Positions 9,932-16,268 of a DNA stretch of 64,000 nucleotides are shown here, piece by piece. Under the pieces are notes generated by a model, which had not been told where the DNA came from, searched no databases, and saw nothing but the letters and a program-made list of their open reading frames with translations. The DNA is from Aquimarina macrocephali JAMB N27 (GTDB lineage Bacteria > Bacteroidota > Bacteroidia > Flavobacteriales > Flavobacteriaceae). How positions within the stretch are numbered: the first letter of the stretch is position 1; the number at the start of each line of letters is the position of its first letter. Position numbers and translations under genes: made by a program. The stretch spans positions 1 through 64,000 of the forward strand of contig NZ_JACA01000050.1 of the NCBI RefSeq assembly GCF_000520995.1. The letters run 5' to 3'.

Positions 9932-11184
9932 TGGCAAGATCCAGTGTGGCAGCAATAGATTGGATAACGGTCTTATTATTTTTATTACTTGTTAGTTTTG
10001 GGTGGGTAAACATATACTCTGCTTCCTCTGAGAATGAAGCTTTCTCATTAACAGATTTCTCACAGGCATATGTTAGACAGGCCTATTGGATTCTATTCAG
10101 TATCGTATTGATTATTATTACTCAGGCTATAGAAGCAAAATTTTATGAACGCTTTGCAGGATTGATTTATGTAATATCACTACTATCGTTATTAGGTCTT
10201 TTTGTATTTGGAAAAAATATAAACGGTGCAACATCCTGGTATCAGATTGGACCTGCCGGGCTACAACCTTCAGAGTTTGCCAAAGCATGTACTGCGTTAG
10301 CCTTGGCTAAATTCTTAAGTGATATGCAAACCAATATAAAAATTCTTGGCTATCAGGTTAGAGCTTTTTTAATTATTGCAATACCAGCCATATTTATTAT
10401 ACCCCAACCCGACCCGGGGAGTGCATTGGTTTATGCTGCTTTTTTCTTTCCATTGTACAGAGAAGGCCTGGCCACTATATATCTAATTGTTGGAGCTTCT
10501 GCTGCAGGATTATTTATCCTCACATTGCTTTTTAATCCAATATGGGTAGTTCTGGCGGTTGCAGCTATTATGCTTTTTATACTCATTAGAAATAGAAAAC
10601 GAAAACCAAAATACTCAAGATATCTTCTTACTATTATTGTAGTAGCTGGATTCTGTTTTTCGGTTAATTATATCTTTAACCATGTATTCGAACAAAGGCA
10701 TAGAGATAGATTTAATATTGTTTTAGGTAAAGAAGTAGATTCTAAAGGTATAGGCTATAATACCAATCAAAGTCAGATTGCTATTGGTAGTGGTGGTTGG
10801 ATTGGTAAAGGATTTAAAGAAGGAACACAAACCAAAGGAGGCTTTGTTCCAGAACAACGTACTGATTACATATTTAGTACTGTTGGTGAAGAATGGGGCT
10901 TTCTAGGTGCAACTATGATTATAGCTCTATTTGTTTTATTATTAATTCGGCTTATTCACCTGGCCGAAAGGCAAAAATCTCAATTTAGTCGTGTATATGG
11001 ATACAGTGTTGTCGGCATCTTATTTATTCATTTTACAATAAATATAGGTATGGTAACAGGATTAATGCCAACCATTGGAATTCCTCTGCCTTTTTTTAGC
11101 TACGGAGGCTCAAGTTTATGGGGGTTTACAATTTTACTCTTCATTTTTATTAAGCTAGATTCAAATCGAGTAAATGAGTGGTAA
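9931..11184 (+). CDS. rodA: SEDS peptidoglycan glycosyltransferase RodA
   Basis: 417 residues with about ten membrane helices. SEDS-family signatures are GATSWYQIGPAGLQPSEFAK (the W-x-x-x-G-x-x-x-QPSE region), PQPDPGSALVY (with the conserved Asp), FVPEQRTDYIFSTVGEEWGF and the C-terminal GIPLPFFSYGGSS. RodA polymerises lipid II for lateral wall growth in complex with PBP2, encoded immediately upstream with a TAATG stop/start overlap. It is the last gene of the shape operon and is convergent with the nuclease gene. Confidence 0.97.
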   Translation: MARSSVAAIDWITVLLFLLLVSFGWVNIYSASSENEAFSLTDFSQAYVRQAYWILFSIVLIIITQAIEAKFYERFAGLIYVISLLSLLGLFVFGKNINGATSWYQIGPAGLQPSEFAKACTALALAKFLSDMQTNIKILGYQVRAFLIIAIPAIFIIPQPDPGSALVYAAFFFPLYREGLATIYLIVGASAAGLFILTLLFNPIWVVLAVAAIMLFILIRNRKRKPKYSRYLLTIIVVAGFCFSVNYIFNHVFEQRHRDRFNIVLGKEVDSKGIGYNTNQSQIAIGSGGWIGKGFKEGTQTKGGFVPEQRTDYIFSTVGEEWGFLGATMIIALFVLLLIRLIHLAERQKSQFSRVYGYSVVGILFIHFTINIGMVTGLMPTIGIPLPFFSYGGSSLWGFTILLFIFIKLDSNRVNEW

Positions 11185-11202
11185 AGTCCAAAAAAATCAA
11201 TA

Positions 11203-12000
11203 TTAAAATTTCCACCCTTTTGTAGCCGAAGAGGCTTCTAATTGATTCTCTATTTTATCCTCTAATGTTGCAAAAAAATCAATCCCTGTAAGTTTTTCTA
11301 TTTCATCTACAGATACAACAAAGTTTTTTAAAGGTGCTTTAGTATCTTTATGTGGCATCAAAAAAGCTATCATTTTTGGATCAGTAGAAGAATTATTGAA
11401 TACAATTTTATAAAATTGTTTAGGCACAGAGATATGTTCATATCCAATTGTAGAAAGGTTATCTGATAATACACCTCCAGTTACTATATATACTCCATCA
11501 TATACTTTGGCCCAATATCTTATTTTTTGCTCTAAATAATTCCAGATACCACTATTAAACTCATGATTTTGAGGTGTGACATTCGAAGTAAGAAATGTCT
11601 CTTCAAAAGCTTGGTATGTAAATCTTCTATCTCCCGCGGGGCATAAATGCCCTCTATCATATCCAGAATTCTTATAATTGCGCCAATCTGCAGAAGACGA
11701 TTTCACTTTTCTGTCTTCTTCAAAAAAAGGTCGTTTAAATTCATTTGCAGATAAATGCTCCTTTTTTAATTCATAAGCTACCCATTCTGCCTGTTCATGT
11801 TTTTCAGAATATGATAATGAATAAAAATCATGAACTACTACGGCTCCTGTAGTAGATGTCGGAAGGTAATAAAAACCAAAATCGGTCGTATTCTTAGTTT
11901 TCTTATCCGTAAAATCATTATTTTCAATATACCCCTCAAAGTAATAAAACCCAACGGTAACTATAATAATCAATAGTGGGTACACATATTTTCTTTTCAT
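11203..12000 (-). CDS. DNA/RNA non-specific endonuclease (NucA/NucG type), exported or membrane-anchored
   Basis: 265 residues from the ATG at 12000 (MKRKYVYPLLIIIVTVGFYY), which directly begins a signal or membrane anchor; an in-frame TTG 33 bases upstream is less likely. The beta-beta-alpha metal nuclease motif YDRGHLCPAGDRR (DRGH with the general-base His) and the downstream NVTPQNHEFNSGIWNYLE (metal-binding Asn) define the endonuclease NS family. These enzymes cut single- and double-stranded DNA and RNA with Mg2+. Outside the cytoplasm the likely role is nutrient scavenging or degradation of external DNA. No immunity gene of the NuiA type is seen next to it. Confidence 0.93.
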   Translation of the reverse strand: MKRKYVYPLLIIIVTVGFYYFEGYIENNDFTDKKTKNTTDFGFYYLPTSTTGAVVVHDFYSLSYSEKHEQAEWVAYELKKEHLSANEFKRPFFEEDRKVKSSSADWRNYKNSGYDRGHLCPAGDRRFTYQAFEETFLTSNVTPQNHEFNSGIWNYLEQKIRYWAKVYDGVYIVTGGVLSDNLSTIGYEHISVPKQFYKIVFNNSSTDPKMIAFLMPHKDTKAPLKNFVVSVDEIEKLTGIDFFATLEDKIENQLEASSATKGWKF

Positions 12001-12094
12001 TCTTATATCATTTTGAAGAAGCAAAAATAACAAAACATTGCTATTGATTTCTAATATTCAGACATTCAAATAACATCCTGTAAAATTTGACAAG

Positions 12095-12134
12095 ATTGTC
12101 CTTATTTCTTGAAAAATCAAAGAATCAGGACAAT
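12095..12134. repeat. 40-bp inverted repeat, copy 1
   Basis: Left arm ATTGTCCTTATT and right arm AATCAGGACAAT, with a 16-base A/T-rich centre; one mismatch in the left arm. A second copy with perfect arms lies at 13532-13571, and in both the next bases read about TAGCATCCTA. The element sits upstream of the first and fourth peptide cassettes. It could be a terminator-like RNA hairpin or a small dispersed repeat. Confidence 0.7.
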
Positions 12135-12208
12135 ATAGTATCAATAGCATCCTAGTTTTACAAAAATACTAGAAAGCTATGTGTTACTTAAAACAAATAG
12201 TAAAACCG

Positions 12209-12243
12209 TAGAGACATATACCTGAGTGTCTATAAAAGTTCGG
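12209..12243 (+). promoter_or_regulatory. Conserved peptide-cassette leader element, copy 1
   Basis: Inverted repeat AGACA (12212-12216) / TGTCT (12227-12231) around the invariant loop ATACCTGA, followed by ATAAAAGTTCGG. The element lies 25 bases before the ATG of peptide 1. The same element precedes each of the four peptide genes at a similar distance and is not seen elsewhere in the window. It may be a shared operator or a 5'-UTR hairpin. Confidence 0.65.
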
Positions 12244-12268
12244 AAAATTAAATCTTAAAACTTTAATT

Positions 12269-12451
12269 ATGCTATCAAACATTTTAAACCTCACTAATGG
12301 TAAAACATTGAACAAAAATGAACAGCAATCTATTAACGGAGGAAGAATAAACGACAATTGCCAAGGTGATCCATGCATGGTTGATGGCCACGGTGCTTGT
12401 TGTAGTAGACTTTTTAAGTGTAAACTAAATATATGTCAACTCTATATATGA
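12269..12451 (+). CDS. Double-glycine-leader six-cysteine peptide 1
   Basis: 60 residues. A 25-residue leader (starts MLSNILNLTNGK, ends EQQSINGG) is followed by a 35-residue core starting RINDNCQGDPC. The leader fits the GG type cut by C39-peptidase ABC exporters. The core cysteines are spaced C-x4-C-x7-CC-x5-C-x4-C, the framework of inhibitor cystine-knot peptides. It differs from its three paralogues in loop lengths and in lacking the C-terminal CGYW-like end, ending CQLYI. Expected route: synthesis with the leader, oxidation of three disulfides, leader removal and export. Activity is unknown: bacteriocin, signal or toxin are all possible. It is preceded by the shared leader element and followed by a hairpin with a T-run. 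Confidence 0.85.
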   Translation: MLSNILNLTNGKTLNKNEQQSINGGRINDNCQGDPCMVDGHGACCSRLFKCKLNICQLYI

Positions 12452-12478
12452 AGTTCTCCTTGTTAGAGGAAGTTTAGG

Positions 12479-12510
12479 AGAGGGTAATTTTCATAAATTC
12501 ATCCTCTTTT
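12479..12510 (+). terminator. Likely terminator after peptide 1
   Basis: AGAGG...ATTT at 12479-12490 pairs imperfectly with AAATT...CCTCT ending at 12507, followed by TTTT. The same position after peptide 3 carries a related hairpin. Confidence 0.5.
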
Positions 12511-12632
12511 ATTATTCTCTATATCAACACATCTGTGCCTTGTTAATATTTGTGATCCAACAAGAGATATACTAAGGTCGAAAAATCCTTTTATATAAAT
12601 TTAAATAGTACACCAACAAAAACATAAAAAAT
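12496..12632. repeat. ~137-bp direct repeat downstream of peptide 1 (second copy after peptide 3)
   Basis: The stretch starting ATTCATCCTCTTTTATTATT and running to the CACCAACAAAAACATA region recurs at about 13391-13531 with small changes, including a short insertion. It shows that peptide units have been duplicated together with their flanks. This noncoding stretch, with the rest of 12452-12761, holds no other gene I can support. Confidence 0.75.
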
Positions 12633-12700
12633 TACAACATACTAGTTTTACAAAACTATTAGAAAGCTATATGTTACTTAAAATAAATAGTAAAATCTTA

Positions 12701-12736
12701 GAAGAGACATATACCTGAGTCTCTATAAAAGTTCGG
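12701..12736 (+). promoter_or_regulatory. Conserved peptide-cassette leader element, copy 2
   Basis: AGAGAC (12703-12708) and GTCTCT (12719-12724) flank ATATACCTGA, followed by ATAAAAGTTCGGG. Relative to copy 1, the 3' arm has C in place of G, which makes the six-base AGAGAC/GTCTCT pairing perfect. It lies 25 bases before the ATG of peptide 2. Confidence 0.65.
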
Positions 12737-12761
12737 GAAATTAAATCTTAAAACTTTAATT

Positions 12762-12941
12762 ATGTTATCAAACATTTTAAATCTCACCAATAGTAAAACA
12801 TTGAACAAAAATGAACAAAAATCTATTAACGGAGGGCACTTTAACTGTGCTGGAAGAGCATGTAGAATCAGTGGAAATGGTGATGCATATTGCTGTGGAG
12901 GCGCTACCTGTCGTAATAATGTATGTGGTTATTGGAATTAA
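12762..12941 (+). CDS. Double-glycine-leader six-cysteine peptide 2
   Basis: 59 residues. The leader is 25 residues (MLSNILNLTNSK...SINGG), nearly identical to that of peptide 1. The 34-residue core begins HFNCAGRACRISGNG and ends CRNNVCGYWN. Cysteine spacing is C-x4-C-x9-CC-x4-C-x4-C. The pattern G-x-x-C, then CCGGATC, then CGYW at the end is shared with peptide 3. The start is fixed by the conserved leader and the upstream element. Predicted to be exported after cleavage behind Gly25 as a three-disulfide mini-protein. A GC-rich hairpin (ACCTC/GAGGT) with a T-run follows at about 12952. Confidence 0.85.
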   Translation: MLSNILNLTNSKTLNKNEQKSINGGHFNCAGRACRISGNGDAYCCGGATCRNNVCGYWN

Positions 12942-13089
12942 GAATTATAAACCTCTAGCAAGGAGGTCTCTTTTGTAAAAATACTAAAAAAAACCCCTAT
13001 TTATTTATGATTCGTTACAAAAGGTAATTTTTATCAGACAAAAATAACTCAAAATCTATTCTACTACTTCAAAACAAATAGTAAAACCA

Positions 13090-13126
13090 TAGAGACATAT
13101 ACCTGAGTGTCTATAAAAGTTCAGGG
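13090..13126 (+). promoter_or_regulatory. Conserved peptide-cassette leader element, copy 3
   Basis: AGACA (13093-13097) and TGTCT (13108-13112) around the ATACCTGA loop, followed by ATAAAAGTTCAGGGG. It lies 31 bases before the ATG of peptide 3. Confidence 0.65.
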
Positions 13127-13157
13127 GAATACTATATTAATTTATTAAATTTTAATT

Positions 13158-13337
13158 ATGTTATCAAACATTTTAAATCTTACCAATAGTAAAACATTAA
13201 ACAAAAAAGAACAACAATCTATTAATGGAGGAAGAGCCAATAACTGTAATGGCAATCCATGCAGCAGTGGTAAAAATAATGTACCTTGTTGTGGAGGTAC
13301 TACTTGTCAAAATAACTTATGTGGTTACTGGGCCTAA
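13158..13337 (+). CDS. Double-glycine-leader six-cysteine peptide 3
   Basis: 59 residues: a 25-residue GG leader, then a 34-residue core starting RANNCNGNPCSSGKNN and ending CQNNLCGYWA. Cysteine spacing is C-x4-C-x8-CC-x4-C-x4-C. The NGNPC-x8-CCGGTTC arrangement is the loop layout of cystine-knot mini-proteins (C..GxPC..CCxGxxC..C). It is closest to peptide 2 in the second half (CCGG-x-TC-x-NN-x-CGYW) and to peptide 4 in the first half. The shared leader element lies upstream and a hairpin plus T-run downstream. Confidence 0.86.
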   Translation: MLSNILNLTNSKTLNKKEQQSINGGRANNCNGNPCSSGKNNVPCCGGTTCQNNLCGYWA

Positions 13338-13371
13338 GAGAGTCATAAACCTCTAGTTTTTGGTTTATAAA

Positions 13372-13407
13372 AAGAGGAAGGATTCTTAGAAATTCATCCT
13401 CTTTTAT
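13372..13407 (+). terminator. Likely terminator after peptide 3
   Basis: AAGAGGA at 13372-13378 pairs with TCCTCTT at 13397-13403, with additional pairing inside (ATTCT / AAAT). It is followed by TTTTATT. Confidence 0.55.
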
Positions 13408-13531
13408 TATTCTCTATATCAACACATCTGTGTCTTGTTAAGATTATTATTTGTGATCCAATAACATATCTAACAAGATCAAAAACTCCTTTTATATAAA
13501 TTTAAATAGTGCACCAATAAAAACATATAAA
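13391..13531. repeat. Second copy of the ~137-bp downstream repeat
   Basis: Matches 12496-12632, including CTCTATATCAACACATCTGT and the TTTATATAAATTTAAATAG stretch. The rest of the 13338-13742 gap holds the inverted repeat at 13532 and the fourth leader element; no other gene is seen. Confidence 0.75.
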
Positions 13532-13571
13532 ATTGTCCTGATTTCTTGAAAAATCAAAGAATCAGGACAAT
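13532..13571. repeat. 40-bp inverted repeat, copy 2
   Basis: Perfect 12-base arms ATTGTCCTGATT / AATCAGGACAAT, with further inner pairing (TTCTTGA / TCAAAGAA with a bulge). It is a near-duplicate of 12095-12134 and, like it, is followed by TAGCATCCTA-like bases upstream of a peptide cassette. Confidence 0.75.
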
Positions 13572-13677
13572 GTAGCATTGATAGCATCCTAATTTCGTGA
13601 AAAATAACAATACAGTATTATCATAATTAAATTACTCAAAAACCTCACATTACTTTAAGAAAAATAATGAAAACTCT

Positions 13678-13713
13678 TAGAGACACATACCTGAGTGTCT
13701 ATAAAAGTTCGGG
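13678..13713 (+). promoter_or_regulatory. Conserved peptide-cassette leader element, copy 4
   Basis: AGACAC (13681-13686) and GTGTCT (13695-13700) form a perfect six-base stem around the loop ATACCTGA, followed by ATAAAAGTTCGGGG. In copies 1 and 3 the innermost pair would be a U-G wobble. It lies 29 bases before the ATG of peptide 4. Confidence 0.65.
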
Positions 13714-13742
13714 GAATACATTAATTCATTTAAATTTTAATT

Positions 13743-13922
13743 ATGTTATCAAACATTCTAAATCTTACCAATGGTAAAACATTGAACAAAAAAGAACAGC
13801 AATCTATTAACGGAGGAAAAAAACGTGGCTGTAATGGTGCTCCATGTAGCAAGGGGAAAAATGGCATATCTTGTTGTACAGGTGCTAGATGTATTGACAA
13901 TGTATGTAGCTACCCTGTCTAA
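13743..13922 (+). CDS. Double-glycine-leader six-cysteine peptide 4
   Basis: 59 residues: a 25-residue GG leader, then a 34-residue basic core starting KKRGCNGAPCSKGKNG and ending CIDNVCSYPV. Cysteine spacing is C-x4-C-x8-CC-x4-C-x4-C, identical to peptide 3. The CNGAPCSKGK...CCTGARC pattern closely resembles the loop pattern of omega-conotoxin-type cystine knots (C..GAxCS...CCxGxC), which is convergence at most. The mature product would be cationic at its N terminus, which suits membrane or receptor binding. This is the cassette nearest the oxidoreductase gene. Confidence 0.86.
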   Translation: MLSNILNLTNGKTLNKKEQQSINGGKKRGCNGAPCSKGKNGISCCTGARCIDNVCSYPV

Positions 13923-14362
13923 AAAAACAATGTAGACTATATATAAAAGTTGCCATTTTTTAGTTAGGAAAAAAGAGGATGGATTTCTAGAAATCCATCC
14001 TCTTACACCACATCTCTATTTACACAAACCCATCTTTTCTTTTAAAGAATCAACTACTTAATATGGATTTATATAATTCTAATACGCTATCATGACTATT
14101 AAGAATAGCTGGTTTTTAAAACTTTATAAAAGATTAACGATATTTTTATTATTAGACCGACCCAATTCAAAATATCATGTAAAATTATATTTATCAATGT
14201 TTTACATTAAAAAATTAACAAAAAAAAACAACCTTACTACGGTTTAACCATATATTTTTTGAGCTCAAAGCATTCCTTTTTACTCAATAAAATCTTTACT
14301 TTAGAGAAAATTATTTTCTGAAGTAAAATGACTTGTGGTATTTCTTGTCATTAAGAATTAAA
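13923..14362. other. Noncoding gap between peptide 4 and the oxidoreductase gene
   Basis: It contains the palindrome at 13973-14004 and otherwise very A/T-rich DNA with poly-A runs around 14210-14230. No leader element of the peptide type is present, so the oxidoreductase is probably transcribed from a different promoter. No clean TTG/TAnnTTTG promoter was found. Confidence 0.6.
13973..14004. terminator. Perfect 32-base palindrome after peptide 4, probable terminator
   Basis: 16-base arms AAGAGGATGGATTTCT / AGAAATCCATCCTCTT with no loop bases, 50 bases after the stop of peptide 4. The plus side has only a short T-run (CTCTTACA), while an A-run precedes the hairpin, so it may end transcription better on the minus strand. 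Confidence 0.5.
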
Positions 14363-15994
14363 ATGCCACATAGTATACTAACAATACTAAGCCAGATACG
14401 CATGAATAATACTATTGAAAAAATTGTGGAAAGTGTTTTGATCCAAAACAGGATTGGAAATTATACCAAAAAGGATTTGGAACTACAATTACAAATACAT
14501 CCCAGCTATCCCAGTTTTCAATCTATTACAGACACTTTAGATTATTTTGATATCGATAATATTGCCGTAGAAATCCCTATGGATGCTTTGGATCAACTTC
14601 CAAAAAGTTTTATTTCATTAATAACGGTAGAAAATGCAGAGGAAATCGTTACGGTAATCAAAAAAAATGATAGTATTGAACTTAAACATACCAGCCTAAA
14701 GAAAAAGAAATTCACTTTTAATGAATTTAAAGAAATCTGGATTCCCAAGGTAATTGCTGTTGAGTATAATGCAAAACAAAAACTTATTTCTAATCAATCT
14801 CTTATTCAAAACCTATTATTTGTTGGATTAGTAACTAGTTTAATTCTCGCTTTTTACGGAAGGCCCTGGGATATTAGTCAAATTCTCTTTTTACTGTTAT
14901 CATTTACAGGAGTTGTTTTCAGTTTCTTTGCTGTACGAGAAAGCTTAGGAATACAGTCTCAGGCTATGCATCAATTTTGTACATCGGTCGGAAATACGAA
15001 CTGTGGAGAGGTTATAAATAACAATAGTGGTAAACTTTTTAAGAATTTTTCTTTAGCCGATGCTGGGATAGTTTTCTTTGGTTCTATTTCATTATATCAA
15101 ATACTTTATGGTTTCAATAGTATATTATTAGTCCCTTCATTGATAGGCATTCCTTTTATCTTATATTCTATTTATTCTCAAGCATTAATTGTAAAAAAAT
15201 GGTGTGCTGTATGTTTGGCGATGGGCTCTATATCTGTTGGATTAGCAATCATAGCTATACTTAATATTCCATTTAATATTGATATTTCGGCTGTTGTAAG
15301 TTTTATAATGCTCTCGTCTTTATTTGCTTTAGCCTATTTATACACCAAAGAAAAAGTAAAAGAAAATAAAAAATTTAAAGCAGATAACTTTAAACTAAAT
15401 CATTTCAAAAGAGATGGTCAGATTTATAATCATTTGCTTAGTATTTCAGAAAAGATTGAAGATAATTCGACAATACCAAATGAAATTATTTTAGGTAACC
15501 CTAATGCAAGTTTTAAAATTATTAGTCTTACCAATCCTATGTGTGGGTATTGCAAAGATGCTTTTGAGGCCTACACACGCGTTTTAAAAGCTATGGGGGA
15601 TAAACTTCAAATTAGTATTCGTTTAAACGTTAAAACAGACGATACTAATGATAAAGCCACACAAATAGCTCTTATTCTTTTAGAAATCTATTATAGTAAA
15701 GGACCAGATGAGTTTATTGTTGCCTACAACAAGTGGTTTGCAGACAGAACTCATAGTAAATGGATAAAAGAATATGGCATCCCTCAAGATAATCAAAACC
15801 ATCTTGAAGTTTTGAAAAAACAATCTGAATGGGCACAAAAAAATGATCTCTACTATACTCCTGCATCACTTATTAATACTACGTTATATCCTAAAAAGTA
15901 TAATTATAGTGAGTTTTTCTATTTTATGAGTATGATGACAGAAAATCAAGAAGATACTATTTCTGAGGTTCAGGAACCTCTTGAAACTGAATAA
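14363..15994 (+). CDS. C39-like / VKOR / thioredoxin fusion: predicted disulfide-forming enzyme for GG-leader peptides
   Basis: 543 residues from the ATG at 14363; 14402 (MNNTIEKI) is a possible later start. Three parts are visible. Residues 15-135 resemble the C39 peptidase fold (QIHPSYPSFQSITDTLDYF) but contain no cysteine, so they cannot be proteolytic. Residues 150-330 form a VKOR domain with about five membrane helices, Cys206/Cys214 and the CxxC Cys281/Cys284 (KKWCAVCLAMGS). Residues 370-520 form a thioredoxin-like domain with NPMCGYC (Cys394/Cys397) and a TP loop (YYTPASL). The protein has exactly six cysteines, making three redox pairs. VKOR-Trx fusions pass electrons from substrate thiols to quinone. 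Lying between Cys-rich peptides, it is inferred to oxidise them, with the dead C39 domain possibly holding the GG leader. Confidence 0.88.
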   Translation: MPHSILTILSQIRMNNTIEKIVESVLIQNRIGNYTKKDLELQLQIHPSYPSFQSITDTLDYFDIDNIAVEIPMDALDQLPKSFISLITVENAEEIVTVIKKNDSIELKHTSLKKKKFTFNEFKEIWIPKVIAVEYNAKQKLISNQSLIQNLLFVGLVTSLILAFYGRPWDISQILFLLLSFTGVVFSFFAVRESLGIQSQAMHQFCTSVGNTNCGEVINNNSGKLFKNFSLADAGIVFFGSISLYQILYGFNSILLVPSLIGIPFILYSIYSQALIVKKWCAVCLAMGSISVGLAIIAILNIPFNIDISAVVSFIMLSSLFALAYLYTKEKVKENKKFKADNFKLNHFKRDGQIYNHLLSISEKIEDNSTIPNEIILGNPNASFKIISLTNPMCGYCKDAFEAYTRVLKAMGDKLQISIRLNVKTDDTNDKATQIALILLEIYYSKGPDEFIVAYNKWFADRTHSKWIKEYGIPQDNQNHLEVLKKQSEWAQKNDLYYTPASLINTTLYPKKYNYSEFFYFMSMMTENQEDTISEVQEPLETE

Positions 15995-16025
15995 CAAAAA
16001 ATCTTTAACCTTAAAACCTATTGAT

Positions 16026-16196
16026 ATGAATCAGATTTCAAAATTGAAAGATGCTAAACATCTTTCTAAAGAACAACAAAAAGACATAGCAGGAGGAATA
16101 ACTCCTCTAATTTTTAAGAGAAGAGGTTGCAACCCTGCCTTAAGTTGCTGTTATCATAACGGAACTACATGGGTGCAAGGACCGCCTTGTTTCTAA
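16026..16196 (+). CDS. Double-glycine-leader four-cysteine peptide 5
   Basis: 56 residues from the ATG at 16026. An upstream in-frame TTG at 15981 overlaps the oxidoreductase gene and would only add an atypical extension. The leader is 24 residues (MNQISKLKDAKHLSKEQQKD, then IAGG) and differs from that of peptides 1-4 but has the same SKEQQK...GG ending. The 32-residue core is basic at its start (ITPLIFKRRGC), with cysteines C-x5-CC-x12-C and a C-terminal PPCF. It begins 31 bases after the oxidoreductase stop, so it is probably cotranscribed. It may be a second substrate of the same machinery or a peptide with a different role such as signalling. Confidence 0.75.
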   Translation: MNQISKLKDAKHLSKEQQKDIAGGITPLIFKRRGCNPALSCCYHNGTTWVQGPPCF

Positions 16197-16229
16197 AAAA
16201 ACGATAATCAAATTTTAAAAGCAGTAAAT

Positions 16230-16263
16230 CGTGTTGAGTATTATATACTCAACACGGTTTTTT
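16230..16263 (+). terminator. Strong intrinsic terminator closing the peptide cluster
   Basis: Perfect 12-base arms CGTGTTGAGTAT (16230-16241) / ATACTCAACACG (16245-16256) with a TAT loop, then G and six T. It ends the oxidoreductase-peptide 5 transcript before the convergent permease gene. Confidence 0.9.
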
Positions 16264-16268
16264 ATTTT

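Noticed and set aside
12184-12378. Minus-strand reading frame over peptide 1
   Set aside because: It overlaps the well-supported leader and core of peptide 1, which share sequence with three paralogues on the plus strand.
12209-13713. CRISPR-like array of short repeats
   Set aside because: The four copies are 380-590 bases apart with coding sequence between, so they are cassette elements and not a CRISPR array.
15981-16025. TTG start extending peptide 5 upstream into the oxidoreductase gene
   Set aside because: The GG leader is complete from the ATG at 16026 and has the usual length; the extension has no counterpart in GG leaders.
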